From: Lachnospiraceae bacterium
GTDB taxonomy: Bacteria > Bacillota > Clostridia > Lachnospirales > Lachnospiraceae
NCBI GenBank assembly: GCA_017430085.1
Contig: JAFRNR010000054.1
Span: forward strand, 1-47,265
Reading direction: 5' to 3'
Length of the DNA stretch: 47,265 nt
How positions within the stretch are numbered: position 1 is the first letter of the stretch; each line of letters starts with the position of its first letter. Below, piece after piece: positions 40,063-47,265 of this stretch. The notes beneath the pieces were generated by a model. It did no database searches. It saw nothing but the letters and a program-made list of their open reading frames with translations, and was not told the DNA's origin. A program made the translations under genes and the position numbers.

Positions 40063-41498
40063 CATCTATCTGGCCGATCAAGGGACGGATCGGCAAGGTG
40101 ATCGAGTACGCGAGGAATCCGGAAAAGACGACAGAGAAAGGCCTGGAGAAACAGGCGGCGCTCCATGCGATCGGGGACGTTATCGAATATGCGGCCAATG
40201 ACATGAAGACGGAACAGCGCTGCTATGTCTCCGGGATCAACTGCCGCGAGGATGAGGTGGCCAAACAGTTCATGGAGACGAAGGAGTTCTGGTCGAGGCA
40301 GCGTGGCGAGGATATGACGGGAGGCAGAGTCTGCTTCCACGGCTACCAGTCTTTCGCTGCCGGTGAAGTGAATGCCGAGACCGCGCACGAGATCGGCGTT
40401 AAGCTGGCGCAGCGCTTATGGGGTGAGCAGTTTGAAGTGCTGGTCGCGACGCACTGCAATACGGGCCATTACCATAACCACCTGATAATCAATTCCGTTT
40501 CCTGGCGGGACGGGCACCGGTTTCATAACGGCCCCGAAGACTATTCGGCGATGAAGGAAGCGTCTGACCGGTTGTGTCTGGAATACGGACTCTCTGTTAT
40601 TGAGGAGCCGACAGGCCGAGGAAAGAACTACTCCGAGTGGGAAGCCGAAAAGAACGGCAAGCCCACTGTGCGCGGTCTGATCCGCCAGGACATCGACCAG
40701 GCCGTTCAAATGTCTCTGACTGAGCGGGAGTTCCTTGCGGAGCTGGAGCAGAAAGGCTATGAGCTCAAGTTCCGCAGCGACAGCGGCGCGGTCCTCAAGC
40801 ATCCCGCCATTCGTCCGCCGGGAGCCAAAGGCTTCTTCCGCTTCCACAAGCTCGGCCCGGGCTATTCTCTGGACGAGATCAGTGAACGAATTCTGAAGAA
40901 CGGGCGGAGGAAGCTCCCGTTTCCGGAGGATGAACAGGAAGAACTTCGGCGATATCGGAATGAGACACAGCCAAGGCCGAAACTCAAAGGGATCCACGCC
41001 CTCTACATCCGCTACTGTTACGAACTGCATATCCTGCAAAAGTTTCCGGCATCCTTCAAGCGGGTGTCTTTTTTGATGCGGGAAGACCTGGCAAAGCTGG
41101 ACAAGCTGGACGAGCAGACCCGCTTCCTTGCGGAAAATAAGATCGAAACGATGGAGGAACTGCAGGCGTTCGGGGAACGGACGTCTGAGGAAAGCGCCGC
41201 TCTGACGGAGGAGCGAAAACAGCTGCGGAACGCCTTAAAGCGGGCGGACAGACAGGATGACAGCGCTGCGGCGGAGCAGATCCGGGCACAGATTGCCGAG
41301 ATCAGCGCTGTCCTCAAAAAGAAAAGAAAACAGCTGAGTCTCTGCGATGCAGTACAGGCCCGCTCTCAGCCGATGGAGCAGGCGCTGGAGGAACTCGCAG
41401 AGCAGCACGAAACAGAAAGAAGGGAGGAAAAACCGAATGAGCAGTTACTCGGGGGACGCGGCCGAACAGGTCGTGAGGATGAGCCTCGAAGGCGCTGA
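40053..41498 (+). CDS. MOBP-type relaxase (MobA/VirD2 family)
   Basis: A 481-residue relaxase that nicks oriT and leads the strand into the recipient. The histidine triad is in HCNTGHYHNHLIINSV at about residue 138. The N-terminal IWPIKGRIGKVIEYARNP would hold the catalytic tyrosine (GKVIEY). RCYVSGINCREDEVAKQF is typical of Clostridia relaxases of this group. The C-terminal half is coiled-coil-like and charged. The stop overlaps pcfB by about 62 bases (pcfB starts at 41437). The relaxase is preceded by mobC and the putative oriT. Confidence 0.95.
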   Translation: MAVTSIWPIKGRIGKVIEYARNPEKTTEKGLEKQAALHAIGDVIEYAANDMKTEQRCYVSGINCREDEVAKQFMETKEFWSRQRGEDMTGGRVCFHGYQSFAAGEVNAETAHEIGVKLAQRLWGEQFEVLVATHCNTGHYHNHLIINSVSWRDGHRFHNGPEDYSAMKEASDRLCLEYGLSVIEEPTGRGKNYSEWEAEKNGKPTVRGLIRQDIDQAVQMSLTEREFLAELEQKGYELKFRSDSGAVLKHPAIRPPGAKGFFRFHKLGPGYSLDEISERILKNGRRKLPFPEDEQEELRRYRNETQPRPKLKGIHALYIRYCYELHILQKFPASFKRVSFLMREDLAKLDKLDEQTRFLAENKIETMEELQAFGERTSEESAALTEERKQLRNALKRADRQDDSAAAEQIRAQIAEISAVLKKKRKQLSLCDAVQARSQPMEQALEELAEQHETERREEKPNEQLLGGRGRTGREDEPRRR

Positions 41499-42201
41499 AG
41501 TCGCGGTGAAGCTCGCCGGGACCGGCGCCAAGCACCTGGCGATCCTGCTCTACTCGATTCTGAAGGATCAGAAACGGACGAAGGGTAAAATCAGACTGAC
41601 GAACATGCTCCGGAGCGGGAAAGAACTGCGGGTTTTTGCCGTGAAGGACGATGAGCTTCAGAAGTTTTGTGCCGAGTCCAAGAAGTACGGCGTTCTCTAC
41701 ACGGTCCTGAAGGATCGGGATGCCACCGACGGCTACACGGATGTAATGGTGCGGGCGGAGGACGCCAGCAAGATCAACCGGATCTTTGAGCGATTCAATC
41801 TGACTACGGTCGATCAGGGTTCAGTCCGCGCTGAGATTGCGCGGGCCCTGGAGGAGAAAAAAGAGGTCTCTAATGCGCTGAAGAAGCCGATGACCGAACA
41901 GGAAAAGAAGGAGGAATTCATTGAGCAGCTCTTCAGGGATCCGGAGGAATCGGGCCCAAACCCCACTTTGGGCCGGACTGCAGTGTCCCCTCAGTCCGTG
42001 CCTTCCTCCGGGACGAGATCAATTACCGGAAGAAACGATTCGGATGAACGGCTTCCCGAAAGCCGCCCGTCCGTCCGGAAGGAGCTGGATGATATCCGGA
42101 AAGAATTAAACAACCAGAACGCGTCGAAGGACAAAGAGATCCAGAGGTCGCCGCAGCACAAAGCACCTAAGAAGAAAAGAAAAAAGGAGAAAACAAGATG
42201 A
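41437..42201 (+). CDS. PcfB-like (DUF3801) conjugation protein
   Basis: A 254-residue protein. The first ~150 residues match the PcfB/DUF3801 type (AEQVVRMSLEGAEVAVKLAG, LAILLYSILKDQKRTKGK, YGVLYTVLKDRDATDG). The C-terminal 100 residues are low-complexity and charged, ending in a Lys-rich tail (KAPKKKRKKEKTR). PcfB of pCF10 is a relaxosome-associated protein that connects DNA processing to the coupling protein. GAAGGGAGGAAAAACCGA precedes the ATG at 41437, inside the relaxase 3' end. It overlaps the next gene by 4 bases. Confidence 0.85.
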   Translation: MSSYSGDAAEQVVRMSLEGAEVAVKLAGTGAKHLAILLYSILKDQKRTKGKIRLTNMLRSGKELRVFAVKDDELQKFCAESKKYGVLYTVLKDRDATDGYTDVMVRAEDASKINRIFERFNLTTVDQGSVRAEIARALEEKKEVSNALKKPMTEQEKKEEFIEQLFRDPEESGPNPTLGRTAVSPQSVPSSGTRSITGRNDSDERLPESRPSVRKELDDIRKELNNQNASKDKEIQRSPQHKAPKKKRKKEKTR

Positions 42202-43085
42202 CTTACTTTGATGAGACCAATGCAGTAGAAGAAACGAATGATCTGCCGCCCTTTAACCGGGAGGAATGGATCCGGCAGAAAAGAGCCGAACGCGAGCAGG
42301 CTTATCAGATGATCAGCGAGCAGGCAGAGTTGCTTCCCGGCGACGGGGAGCGTTTCAAATCCTGTCTGGATCTGATGGGGCGCTTTGGCCAGCTCTCTGT
42401 GAACAACATCCTGCTTCTGGAATGCCAGAAACCGGACGCGAAAGATCTGAGGGGTTTTGACACCTGGAAGGACCAGAAGGTATCGATCAAGAAGGGTGAA
42501 ACAGGGATCATGCTTTTCGAAGCCGGAAAGCAGTATACCCGCAGAGACGGTACGACCGCCACCGCCTACAACGTGAAGCGTGTCTTTGACGTCTCTCAAA
42601 CCGACCTGCCGTTTGCGGTATCCCCGATCGTCAGACGAGACGGCCACATGCTGATCAGAGCCCTGGTAAAATACGCGCCTTGCCGTTTTGAGGGGGCGGA
42701 AGCTTCAAAGTTGCCCAGAGGGCGGGTAGCCGTTTATGATCAGGCGGCCAATACGGTCCTGGCGCTGCCGGGAGCCGGAGACGATGATCTGTTCCGGGAG
42801 ATGGCGCTTGCCGTGGCATACGCGCATCTCTCGAAGTCGGAGTACAACGGTCCGGCCAAAGACACGATCGCGGTCTGCGCCGCTTATGTCCTCTGCGTTC
42901 GCAACGGCATCGACACGGCTGATTTTGACTTCAGCAAGCAGCCGGAAACGCTCAAGGACATGGACGAGACACAGATCAAAGCGGTGCTTGCAAAGATCCG
43001 TTTGGTAGCCAACACCATTTCTCAGGATATGGAGAAGCACTTCGAAAAGCTGAAGGAAGTCCCGTCCCGGGATGATGCCCGATAA
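42198..43085 (+). CDS. ArdC N-terminal-domain-like protein without peptidase motif
   Basis: A 295-residue protein. Residues ~40-130 resemble an ArdC-type ssDNA-binding domain (FGQLSVNNILLLECQKPDAK, GFDTWKDQKVSIKKGETGIM, TATAYNVKRVFDVSQT). The second half (FREMALAVAYAHLSKSEYNG) aligns in position with the metallopeptidase helix of ArdC but has no HExxH, so it is catalytically dead or has a new role. Proteins like this lie between pcfB and virD4 in related ICEs. Its start overlaps pcfB by 4 bases (ATGA). It may coat or protect DNA at the coupling protein. Confidence 0.75.
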   Translation: MTYFDETNAVEETNDLPPFNREEWIRQKRAEREQAYQMISEQAELLPGDGERFKSCLDLMGRFGQLSVNNILLLECQKPDAKDLRGFDTWKDQKVSIKKGETGIMLFEAGKQYTRRDGTTATAYNVKRVFDVSQTDLPFAVSPIVRRDGHMLIRALVKYAPCRFEGAEASKLPRGRVAVYDQAANTVLALPGAGDDDLFREMALAVAYAHLSKSEYNGPAKDTIAVCAAYVLCVRNGIDTADFDFSKQPETLKDMDETQIKAVLAKIRLVANTISQDMEKHFEKLKEVPSRDDAR

Positions 43086-43095
43086 GGAGGTCCTC

Positions 43096-43287
43096 ATGAA
43101 GACAGAAAGAGTCGCATTAAGTTTGGACAACTTTGAGCAGCGGCTGATGGTAAACGGGCTGATGAACTTCCGGAACGGGCTTCTCTCCGACGCCCGCCCG
43201 ACGGAGGATGTGGAGGAACTGATCCTTAAGGTGATCGACGCTCCTCCGGAGAAGAAGTCCCGACGTAAGGACCGGGGAGCCAGGTAG
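43096..43287 (+). CDS. 63-residue protein, paralogue of the one at 33551
   Basis: Reads MKTERVALSLDNFEQRLMVN then GLMNFRNGLLSDARPTEDVE and ends in a basic tail (KKSRRKDRGAR). GATAAGGAGGTCCTC is a strong ribosome site before the ATG at 43096, 10 bases after the previous gene. The FRN-LL----PTED--LILK core is shared with the 51-residue protein at 33551-33706. Function is unknown. Confidence 0.75.
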   Translation: MKTERVALSLDNFEQRLMVNGLMNFRNGLLSDARPTEDVEELILKVIDAPPEKKSRRKDRGAR

Positions 43288-43299
43288 CGGGAGGATGAG

Positions 43300-43476
43300 A
43301 TGGCGCGGAAAGAAGTATTCCGGAAAGAGGACTGGGTCTTCTTTATAGACAAAGGAAAGCTGAAGTTCAATGAGAAGTGTCAGGGCTGCGCACATTCCTG
43401 CAAGCAGAGCTTCCGCGCCGTCATCGTCAGGTGTCCCAAATACAGAGAGAAGGTGATGGGAAACGGAACGGAATAA
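43300..43476 (+). CDS. 58-residue cysteine-rich protein
   Basis: Reads MARKEVFRKEDWVFFIDKGK, then FNEKCQGCAHSCKQSF and VIVRCPKYREKV. Cysteines in CxxCxxxC plus a later C would fit a zinc or iron-sulfur site. GCGGGAGGATGAG precedes the ATG at 43300. It lies between the 63-residue gene and virD4 in the transfer operon. Function is unknown. Confidence 0.65.
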   Translation: MARKEVFRKEDWVFFIDKGKLKFNEKCQGCAHSCKQSFRAVIVRCPKYREKVMGNGTE

Positions 43477-43501
43477 GAAAAAGGAGAAGGTGATTGCGCT
43501 T

Positions 43502-45289
43502 ATGATCGGACTGATTCCGGTCATCTGGCTGGCGCTGCTCCTGGCGCCGCACCTTCAGGGCGGGTTCCCGGAGGTTTTCCGGAACTTTGGCAGCATCATG
43601 CAGGATCCGCTCCATATCGAGCTTTGCGGGGACAGCCTGAAAACTGTCCTCGCTTTTCTGCTGATCTATGCCGTAGCTGCGGCGATGATTCTCTCTTCTG
43701 ACCGGAATTACAGGAAGCGGGAGGAACACGGCTCCGCCAGATGGGGCGACGTCGGAAGCATCAACAGGAAGTACGCGAGCCATGAGAAAAGCGCGAGCAA
43801 GATCCTTACGCAGCATGTGTCGATCGGGCTGGACGGAAGGCAGCATAAGCGGAACCTGAACGTTTTAGTCTGCGGCGGAAGCGGATCAGGTAAAACCCGG
43901 TTTTACGCCAAACCGAATCTGCTGCAGGCCAACAGTTCGTTTGTAGTTCTAGACCCAAAGGGTGAGCTCTTGCGGGACACGGGGAGACTTCTCCAAAAGA
44001 ACGGTTACGTCATCAAGGTCATTGACCTGGTCAACATGGATCGAAGTCATTGCTACAACCCGTTTGTCTATCTGCGGACGGACAATGACATCCAGCGTCT
44101 GGTGACGAACCTGTTCAAGAACACCACGCCGAAGGGATCGCAGAACAAAGATCCGTTCTGGGATCAGGCGGCCATGATGCTGCTGCTCGCACTGGTTTTT
44201 TACCTCTTCTACGAAGCCCCGCCGGAAGAGCAGAACTTCCCGATGGTCATGGACATGATCAGGGCAGGCGACGTGAAGGAAGAAAACGATGACTATCTTT
44301 CCCCGCTGGATCTGCTCTTTGAGCGCCTGGAACAGCGCAACGCAGAACACGTCGCACTGAAGTACTACCGCAGTTATCGCTCCGGCAGCGGCAAGACCTT
44401 AAAGTCGATCCAGATCACGCTTCTTTCCCGCCTGGAGAAGTTCAATCTGGAATCGCTCGCGGGGATCACACAGACAGACGAGATGGAACTGTCGCTTTTA
44501 GGGGAGGAAAAACGGGCTATTTTCGCCGTGATCCCCGATAACGACAGCTCCTTCAACTTCATCGTGGGAATGCTCTATACGCAGCTGTTTCAGCAGCTCT
44601 ATTACCAGGCGGATATCATCCATCACGGCCGGCTGCCCGTCCACGTCCACTTTGTCATGGATGAGTTTGCTAATGTAGCGCTCCCGGATGAATTCGATAA
44701 GCTGCTCTCCACCATGCGGTCCAGAGAGATCTCGGTCTCCATCATCATTCAGAACATGGCACAGCTGAAAGCCCTATATGAGAAGCAATGGGAAAGCATC
44801 ACGGGCAACTGCGATGAGTTCCTGTACCTGGGCGGCAATGAGCAGTCCACCCACGAGTACGTTTCCAAGCTTCTGGGCAAGGAAACGGTCGACATGAACA
44901 CCTACGGCCAGTCGAAGGGGCGGAGCGGGACGTATTCCACGAACTGGCAGCTGACTGGCAGGGAACTGATGACTCCGGACGAGGTACGTCTTCTGGACAA
45001 CAGGGACGCGCTTCTTTTTGTCCGTGGGGAACGGCCGGTGATGGATCTGAAATACGACCTGCTGCGGCATCCGAACATTCCCTGGACGACGGACGGCGGC
45101 GGGGAGGCGTTCCGGCACGGTGAGGATTCCTTAAGCATTGCTTCGGTATCGCTTGAAAATATCGATCCGGGCGACGCGGAGGTCATCGATGCCGGAAAGA
45201 AAGACTATCTCATTTTCACAGAAGAAGAACTGGAGGAAATGATCAATCAGAAATTGGAGGAAAAACAAAATGAAGAACAAAAGAGATAA
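43502..45289 (+). CDS. VirD4/TraG-type coupling ATPase
   Basis: A 595-residue type IV coupling protein that delivers the relaxase-DNA complex to the channel. Two N-terminal membrane segments (IGLIPVIWLALLLAPHL and LKTVLAFLLIYAVAAAMIL) are followed by GSARWGDV, Walker A VCGGSGSGKTRF and Walker B VHFVMDEFANVALPDEFDKL with IIIQNMAQLKALY. The C-terminus ends in a Glu/Lys-rich helix. A GTG at 43490 in the same frame is closer to AAGGAG; I chose the ATG at 43502 because AAGGTGA lies at a better distance. It overlaps the Maff2 gene by 20 bases. Confidence 0.95.
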   Translation: MIGLIPVIWLALLLAPHLQGGFPEVFRNFGSIMQDPLHIELCGDSLKTVLAFLLIYAVAAAMILSSDRNYRKREEHGSARWGDVGSINRKYASHEKSASKILTQHVSIGLDGRQHKRNLNVLVCGGSGSGKTRFYAKPNLLQANSSFVVLDPKGELLRDTGRLLQKNGYVIKVIDLVNMDRSHCYNPFVYLRTDNDIQRLVTNLFKNTTPKGSQNKDPFWDQAAMMLLLALVFYLFYEAPPEEQNFPMVMDMIRAGDVKEENDDYLSPLDLLFERLEQRNAEHVALKYYRSYRSGSGKTLKSIQITLLSRLEKFNLESLAGITQTDEMELSLLGEEKRAIFAVIPDNDSSFNFIVGMLYTQLFQQLYYQADIIHHGRLPVHVHFVMDEFANVALPDEFDKLLSTMRSREISVSIIIQNMAQLKALYEKQWESITGNCDEFLYLGGNEQSTHEYVSKLLGKETVDMNTYGQSKGRSGTYSTNWQLTGRELMTPDEVRLLDNRDALLFVRGERPVMDLKYDLLRHPNIPWTTDGGGEAFRHGEDSLSIASVSLENIDPGDAEVIDAGKKDYLIFTEEELEEMINQKLEEKQNEEQKR

Positions 45290-45623
45290 CTGGGCGGTGC
45301 TTTCGCCCAAGGGGAAGAAGGCTTTCCGCACTTTCGCGGTTGCCACGCTCGTGATCTGCATGATCATGAGCAAGACGGTATTTGTGCTCGCGGACGGCGA
45401 AACCGGCGGGAATCCGATATCCGTCGTGAACAACCTCAGCGATTTCATCTTCGGCCTGATCCGCGCGGTCGGCCTGATCCTGCTGGGCTGGGGAATCGTC
45501 CAGGTCGGACTTTCCTTTTCGTCCCACGACCCGAGCCAGCGTTCGAACGGGTTCCTTACCCTGGCCGGCGGCGTCGTGATCACCTTCGCGAAGGAGATCC
45601 TGAACCTGATCACGGGAGGCTGA
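45270..45623 (+). CDS. Maff2-family small membrane protein (conjugation channel)
   Basis: A 117-residue protein of the Maff2 type found with TrbL/CD0411 genes in Clostridia ICEs. The N-terminus KGKKAFRTFAVATLVICMIM includes the first membrane helix. SDFIFGLIRAVGLILLGWGI is the second, and FLTLAGGVVITFAKEILNL the third. It is probably a TrbC/VirB2-like pilin or a channel component. GGAGGAAAAACAAA precedes the ATG within the virD4 3' end. Confidence 0.88.
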   Translation: MKNKRDNWAVLSPKGKKAFRTFAVATLVICMIMSKTVFVLADGETGGNPISVVNNLSDFIFGLIRAVGLILLGWGIVQVGLSFSSHDPSQRSNGFLTLAGGVVITFAKEILNLITGG

Positions 45624-45681
45624 CGGATGACCATGAGGGCGGGGCGATCCCCCGCCCTGACTCTTCGAGGAGGTGATGAGA

Positions 45682-46521
45682 ATGGAGTCAGATAACTGGA
45701 TCGTCCAAAACCTGGAACGGGCTCTCGGCGTGTGGAACTCAAAGCTTCGGGAAATCTGGGAACTGATTACGCAGACGCCGGACACCTTCAAGGACGGCGC
45801 GATCTGGGCGATCATCAAGGACGTCCACGGAGCGCTGCAGGCCATCGCGTATGCGCTGCTGGTGCTGTTTTTCGTAGTAGGCGTGATCAGAACCTGCGGC
45901 TCGTTTGCAGAGGTGAAGAAGCCGGAGCATGCTTTCAAGCTTTTCATCCGCTTCGTGCTTTCCAAGGCTCTTATCACATATGGGCTGGAGCTTCTGATGG
46001 GCTGTATCACGGTGATCCAGGGCGTCATGAATTCGATCATGAGCGCAGCCGGGTTTGACGAGGTCCGGCGCTTCTATCTGCCGGACGAGGTGATCGAAGC
46101 GATTGAAGACACGGGATTCTTTGAATCGATCCCCCTGTGGGCGGTGACGCTGATCGGCGGCCTGTTCATCTGGGTGCTGGCCTTTATCATGATCCTAAAC
46201 GTGTACGGCCGTTTTTTCAAGCTGTATATGTATACGGCTATTGCACCAATCCCGTTGGCGGCATTTGCCGGCGAGCCGACGCAGAACATCGGCAAAAGTT
46301 TTGTGAAGAGCTATGCGGCGGTGTGCCTGGAAGGAGCCATCATTGTGCTGGCCTGTATTATCTTTTCGGTGTTTGCCAAGACAAGGCCGTCCTATGACGA
46401 GGACCTTGCGGCGGCCGCGATGGTCTGGGACTACATCGGACAGGTGGTCTTCAACATGCTAATCCTGGTCGGGACCATCAAGATGTCAGACCGGGTGGTC
46501 CGGGAAATGATGGGGCTGTAG
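45682..46521 (+). CDS. TrbL/VirB6-like (CD0411-type) conjugation membrane protein
   Basis: A 279-residue polytopic protein with about six membrane helices, e.g. LQAIAYALLVLFFVVGVIRT, WAVTLIGGLFIWVLAFIMIL, YAAVCLEGAIIVLACIIFSV and YIGQVVFNMLILVGTIKMS. The GEPTQNIGKSFVKSYAAVCL segment is typical of the TrbL-like proteins of Clostridia ICEs. It should form part of the inner-membrane channel. The ATG at 45682 is chosen because GAGGAGGTG lies 6 bases before it; a GTG at 45673 is in frame. It is followed by a methyltransferase gene rather than the usual PrgI/VirB4 genes. Confidence 0.9.
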   Translation: MESDNWIVQNLERALGVWNSKLREIWELITQTPDTFKDGAIWAIIKDVHGALQAIAYALLVLFFVVGVIRTCGSFAEVKKPEHAFKLFIRFVLSKALITYGLELLMGCITVIQGVMNSIMSAAGFDEVRRFYLPDEVIEAIEDTGFFESIPLWAVTLIGGLFIWVLAFIMILNVYGRFFKLYMYTAIAPIPLAAFAGEPTQNIGKSFVKSYAAVCLEGAIIVLACIIFSVFAKTRPSYDEDLAAAAMVWDYIGQVVFNMLILVGTIKMSDRVVREMMGL

Positions 46522-46548
46522 CATCTTCCGAAAATGGCCGTTTTATGC

Positions 46549-46587
46549 TATGATTCGGGTTGTCGGGAGATGAAAGATCCCGACAAC
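46549..46587 (+). promoter_or_regulatory. extended -10 promoter and leader hairpin of the methyltransferase gene
   Basis: TATGAT (46549-46554) preceded by TGC; the -35 is weak (TTCCGA, 46526-46531, 17-base spacer). A 10-bp perfect stem, GTTGTCGGGA (46559-46568) with TCCCGACAAC (46578-46587), begins at about the transcription start. There is no T tract. Confidence 0.55.
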
Positions 46588-46612
46588 TCGCAATTTCACG
46601 AGGTACGGCAAT

Positions 46613-47263
46613 ATGCTTGAAAGAATGGGAGAATTCTTCGATGCCCGGCTGAACGGGTATGAGGAACACCAACTGAAAACCATTGCTTCGGCGGAGGAGT
46701 TCTACCCCTTTACAGCAGACTGCCTTCCGAAGGTGCCTGGTTCGCGGATCCTGGATCTGGGATGTGGCACGGGCCTGGAACTGAGGTACTATTTTGATAT
46801 CGTTCCCACGGCAGAGATTACGGGCATCGATCTTGCGTCAGGTATGCTGGAAGCGCTTAAGGAGAAGTTTCCCGGGAAAACTTTGACGCTGATTCATGGA
46901 TCGTATTTTGATATACCTCTTGAGGAAAATGCATTTGACGCGGTGGTATCTGTGGAATCTCTTCACCATTTCACGAAGGAAGAGAAGATCCCTTTGTACG
47001 AGAAGGTTCGGAAGGCGCTGAAGCCCGGCAGGTACTTCATTCTGACCGATTACTTCGCTGCTTCAAACGAGGAAGAAGAGTCGCGCCGCACCGAGTTTCT
47101 TCGGCTGAGGAAGGAACAAGGCATCTGTGACGACGCGTTCTATCATTTCGATACGCCCTTGACCGTTGACCACGAAAAAGAAGCGCTTCTCATTGCGGGT
47201 TTTTCTTCCGTTACGATACTTGGGGCTTGGGGACCGACTTATACACTGAAAGCAGAGCGATAA
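46613..47263 (+). CDS. class I SAM-dependent methyltransferase
   Basis: A 216-residue enzyme. Motif I is ILDLGCGTGLELRYY near residue 50, followed by ITGIDLASGML (acidic ribose-binding residue) and the FDAVVSVESLHHFTKEEK post-motif, then LKPGRYFILTDYF. The fold is the small-molecule or tRNA/ubiquinone-like type; the substrate is not clear. The gene has its own promoter and ends two bases before the window edge. It sits within the transfer operon after trbL, where PrgI/VirB4 genes would be expected, so it is probably an inserted cargo gene. Confidence 0.85.
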   Translation: MLERMGEFFDARLNGYEEHQLKTIASAEEFYPFTADCLPKVPGSRILDLGCGTGLELRYYFDIVPTAEITGIDLASGMLEALKEKFPGKTLTLIHGSYFDIPLEENAFDAVVSVESLHHFTKEEKIPLYEKVRKALKPGRYFILTDYFAASNEEEESRRTEFLRLRKEQGICDDAFYHFDTPLTVDHEKEALLIAGFSSVTILGAWGPTYTLKAER

Positions 47264-47265
47264 AT

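Larger units (their letters stand above)
16613..47265. mobile_element. integrative and conjugative element inserted in rpsI (left part; right end outside window)
   Basis: The element starts at the rpsI 3' fragment. It carries an integration operon (ATPase, large serine recombinase, accessory proteins), ParAB, a surface adhesin, ArdC, HipBA-like, RadC, toprim, an RNA ligase cassette, a putative oriT, MobC, a MOBP relaxase, PcfB, VirD4, Maff2 and TrbL. The gene content resembles the Tn1549/C. difficile CTn2-CTn5 type of transfer module. VirB4, PrgI-like and NlpC/P60 genes are not seen and presumably lie to the right. Base composition is lower in GC than the host flank. Position 16666-16802, between the junction and the first ICE gene, holds nothing I recognise. 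Confidence 0.92.

Noticed and set aside
16613-47265. CRISPR array or insertion sequence within the element
   Set aside because: No evenly spaced direct repeats with unique spacers and no transposase gene were seen; the repeats in 24434-30526 are protein-domain repeats.

Overview
The window looks like a chromosomal segment of a Gram-positive Clostridia species, probably a gut Lachnospiraceae/Oscillospiraceae relative. The grounds are strong AGGAGG-type ribosome binding sites throughout, a tryptophan T-box leader, a czcD (NiCo)-type riboswitch, a Clostridia-style secreted protein with InlB-like repeats, and a Clostridia-type conjugation module (PcfB, Maff2, CD0411-like TrbL). The left third is clearly GC-rich. 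The right two thirds are visibly less so, and the stretch around 16.8-18.4 kb is AT-richer still. No tRNA, CRISPR array or intact insertion sequence was seen.

Positions 1-16612 are host chromosome. In order they hold an iron-dependent alcohol dehydrogenase; a leftward group (two small duplicated zinc-ribbon membrane proteins, a macrodomain protein and a tocopherol-cyclase-like protein); a large secreted protein with a possible clan CD cysteine peptidase core; a cation diffusion facilitator behind a NiCo-type riboswitch; a two-domain flavoprotein; a YczE/YitT-type membrane protein; a Trp T-box plus a TrpB2-type tryptophan synthase beta chain; an OlsB-like acyltransferase; a TAXI solute-binding lipoprotein paired with a GltS-type glutamate symporter; and a MORN/YwqK-like gene broken by a frameshift in a C6 tract.

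At 16613-16666 lie the last 17 codons of rpsI (ribosomal protein S9) on the minus strand, followed by its terminator and with the body of the gene missing. This marks the left attachment junction of an integrative and conjugative element (ICE) that fills the rest of the window (at least 30.6 kb) and runs off the right edge. Its left end carries a leftward integration operon: a RecA-like ATPase, a large serine recombinase without an obvious zinc ribbon, and three small genes that repeat the recombinase's extra C-terminal domain, then a GNAT acetyltransferase. A roughly 780 bp structured region with little or no coding content separates this from a rightward set of genes: parA-parB; a 2030-residue sortase-anchored adhesin with a thioester domain and about 14 Cna-B/SpaA domains; regulators and small proteins; an ArdC-like antirestriction protein; a HipBA-like pair under a near-consensus promoter with a palindromic operator; a RadC/JAB protein; a toprim protein; an RNA ligase plus metallophosphoesterase cassette; a DUF3846-like protein; a putative oriT; MobC and a MOBP relaxase; PcfB; a degenerate ArdC-N protein; the VirD4 coupling ATPase; Maff2; TrbL; and a methyltransferase inserted in the transfer operon.

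The ICE reads as a self-transmissible element with addiction and partition (HipBA, ParAB), DNA processing (MobC, relaxase, VirD4), anti-defence candidates (ArdC, RNA repair cassette, RadC) and a host-surface adhesin. The most unusual points are the fourfold use of the recombinase accessory domain, the RNA ligase/phosphoesterase cassette, the structured leader before parA, and the repeated placement of terminator-like hairpins just before start codons.
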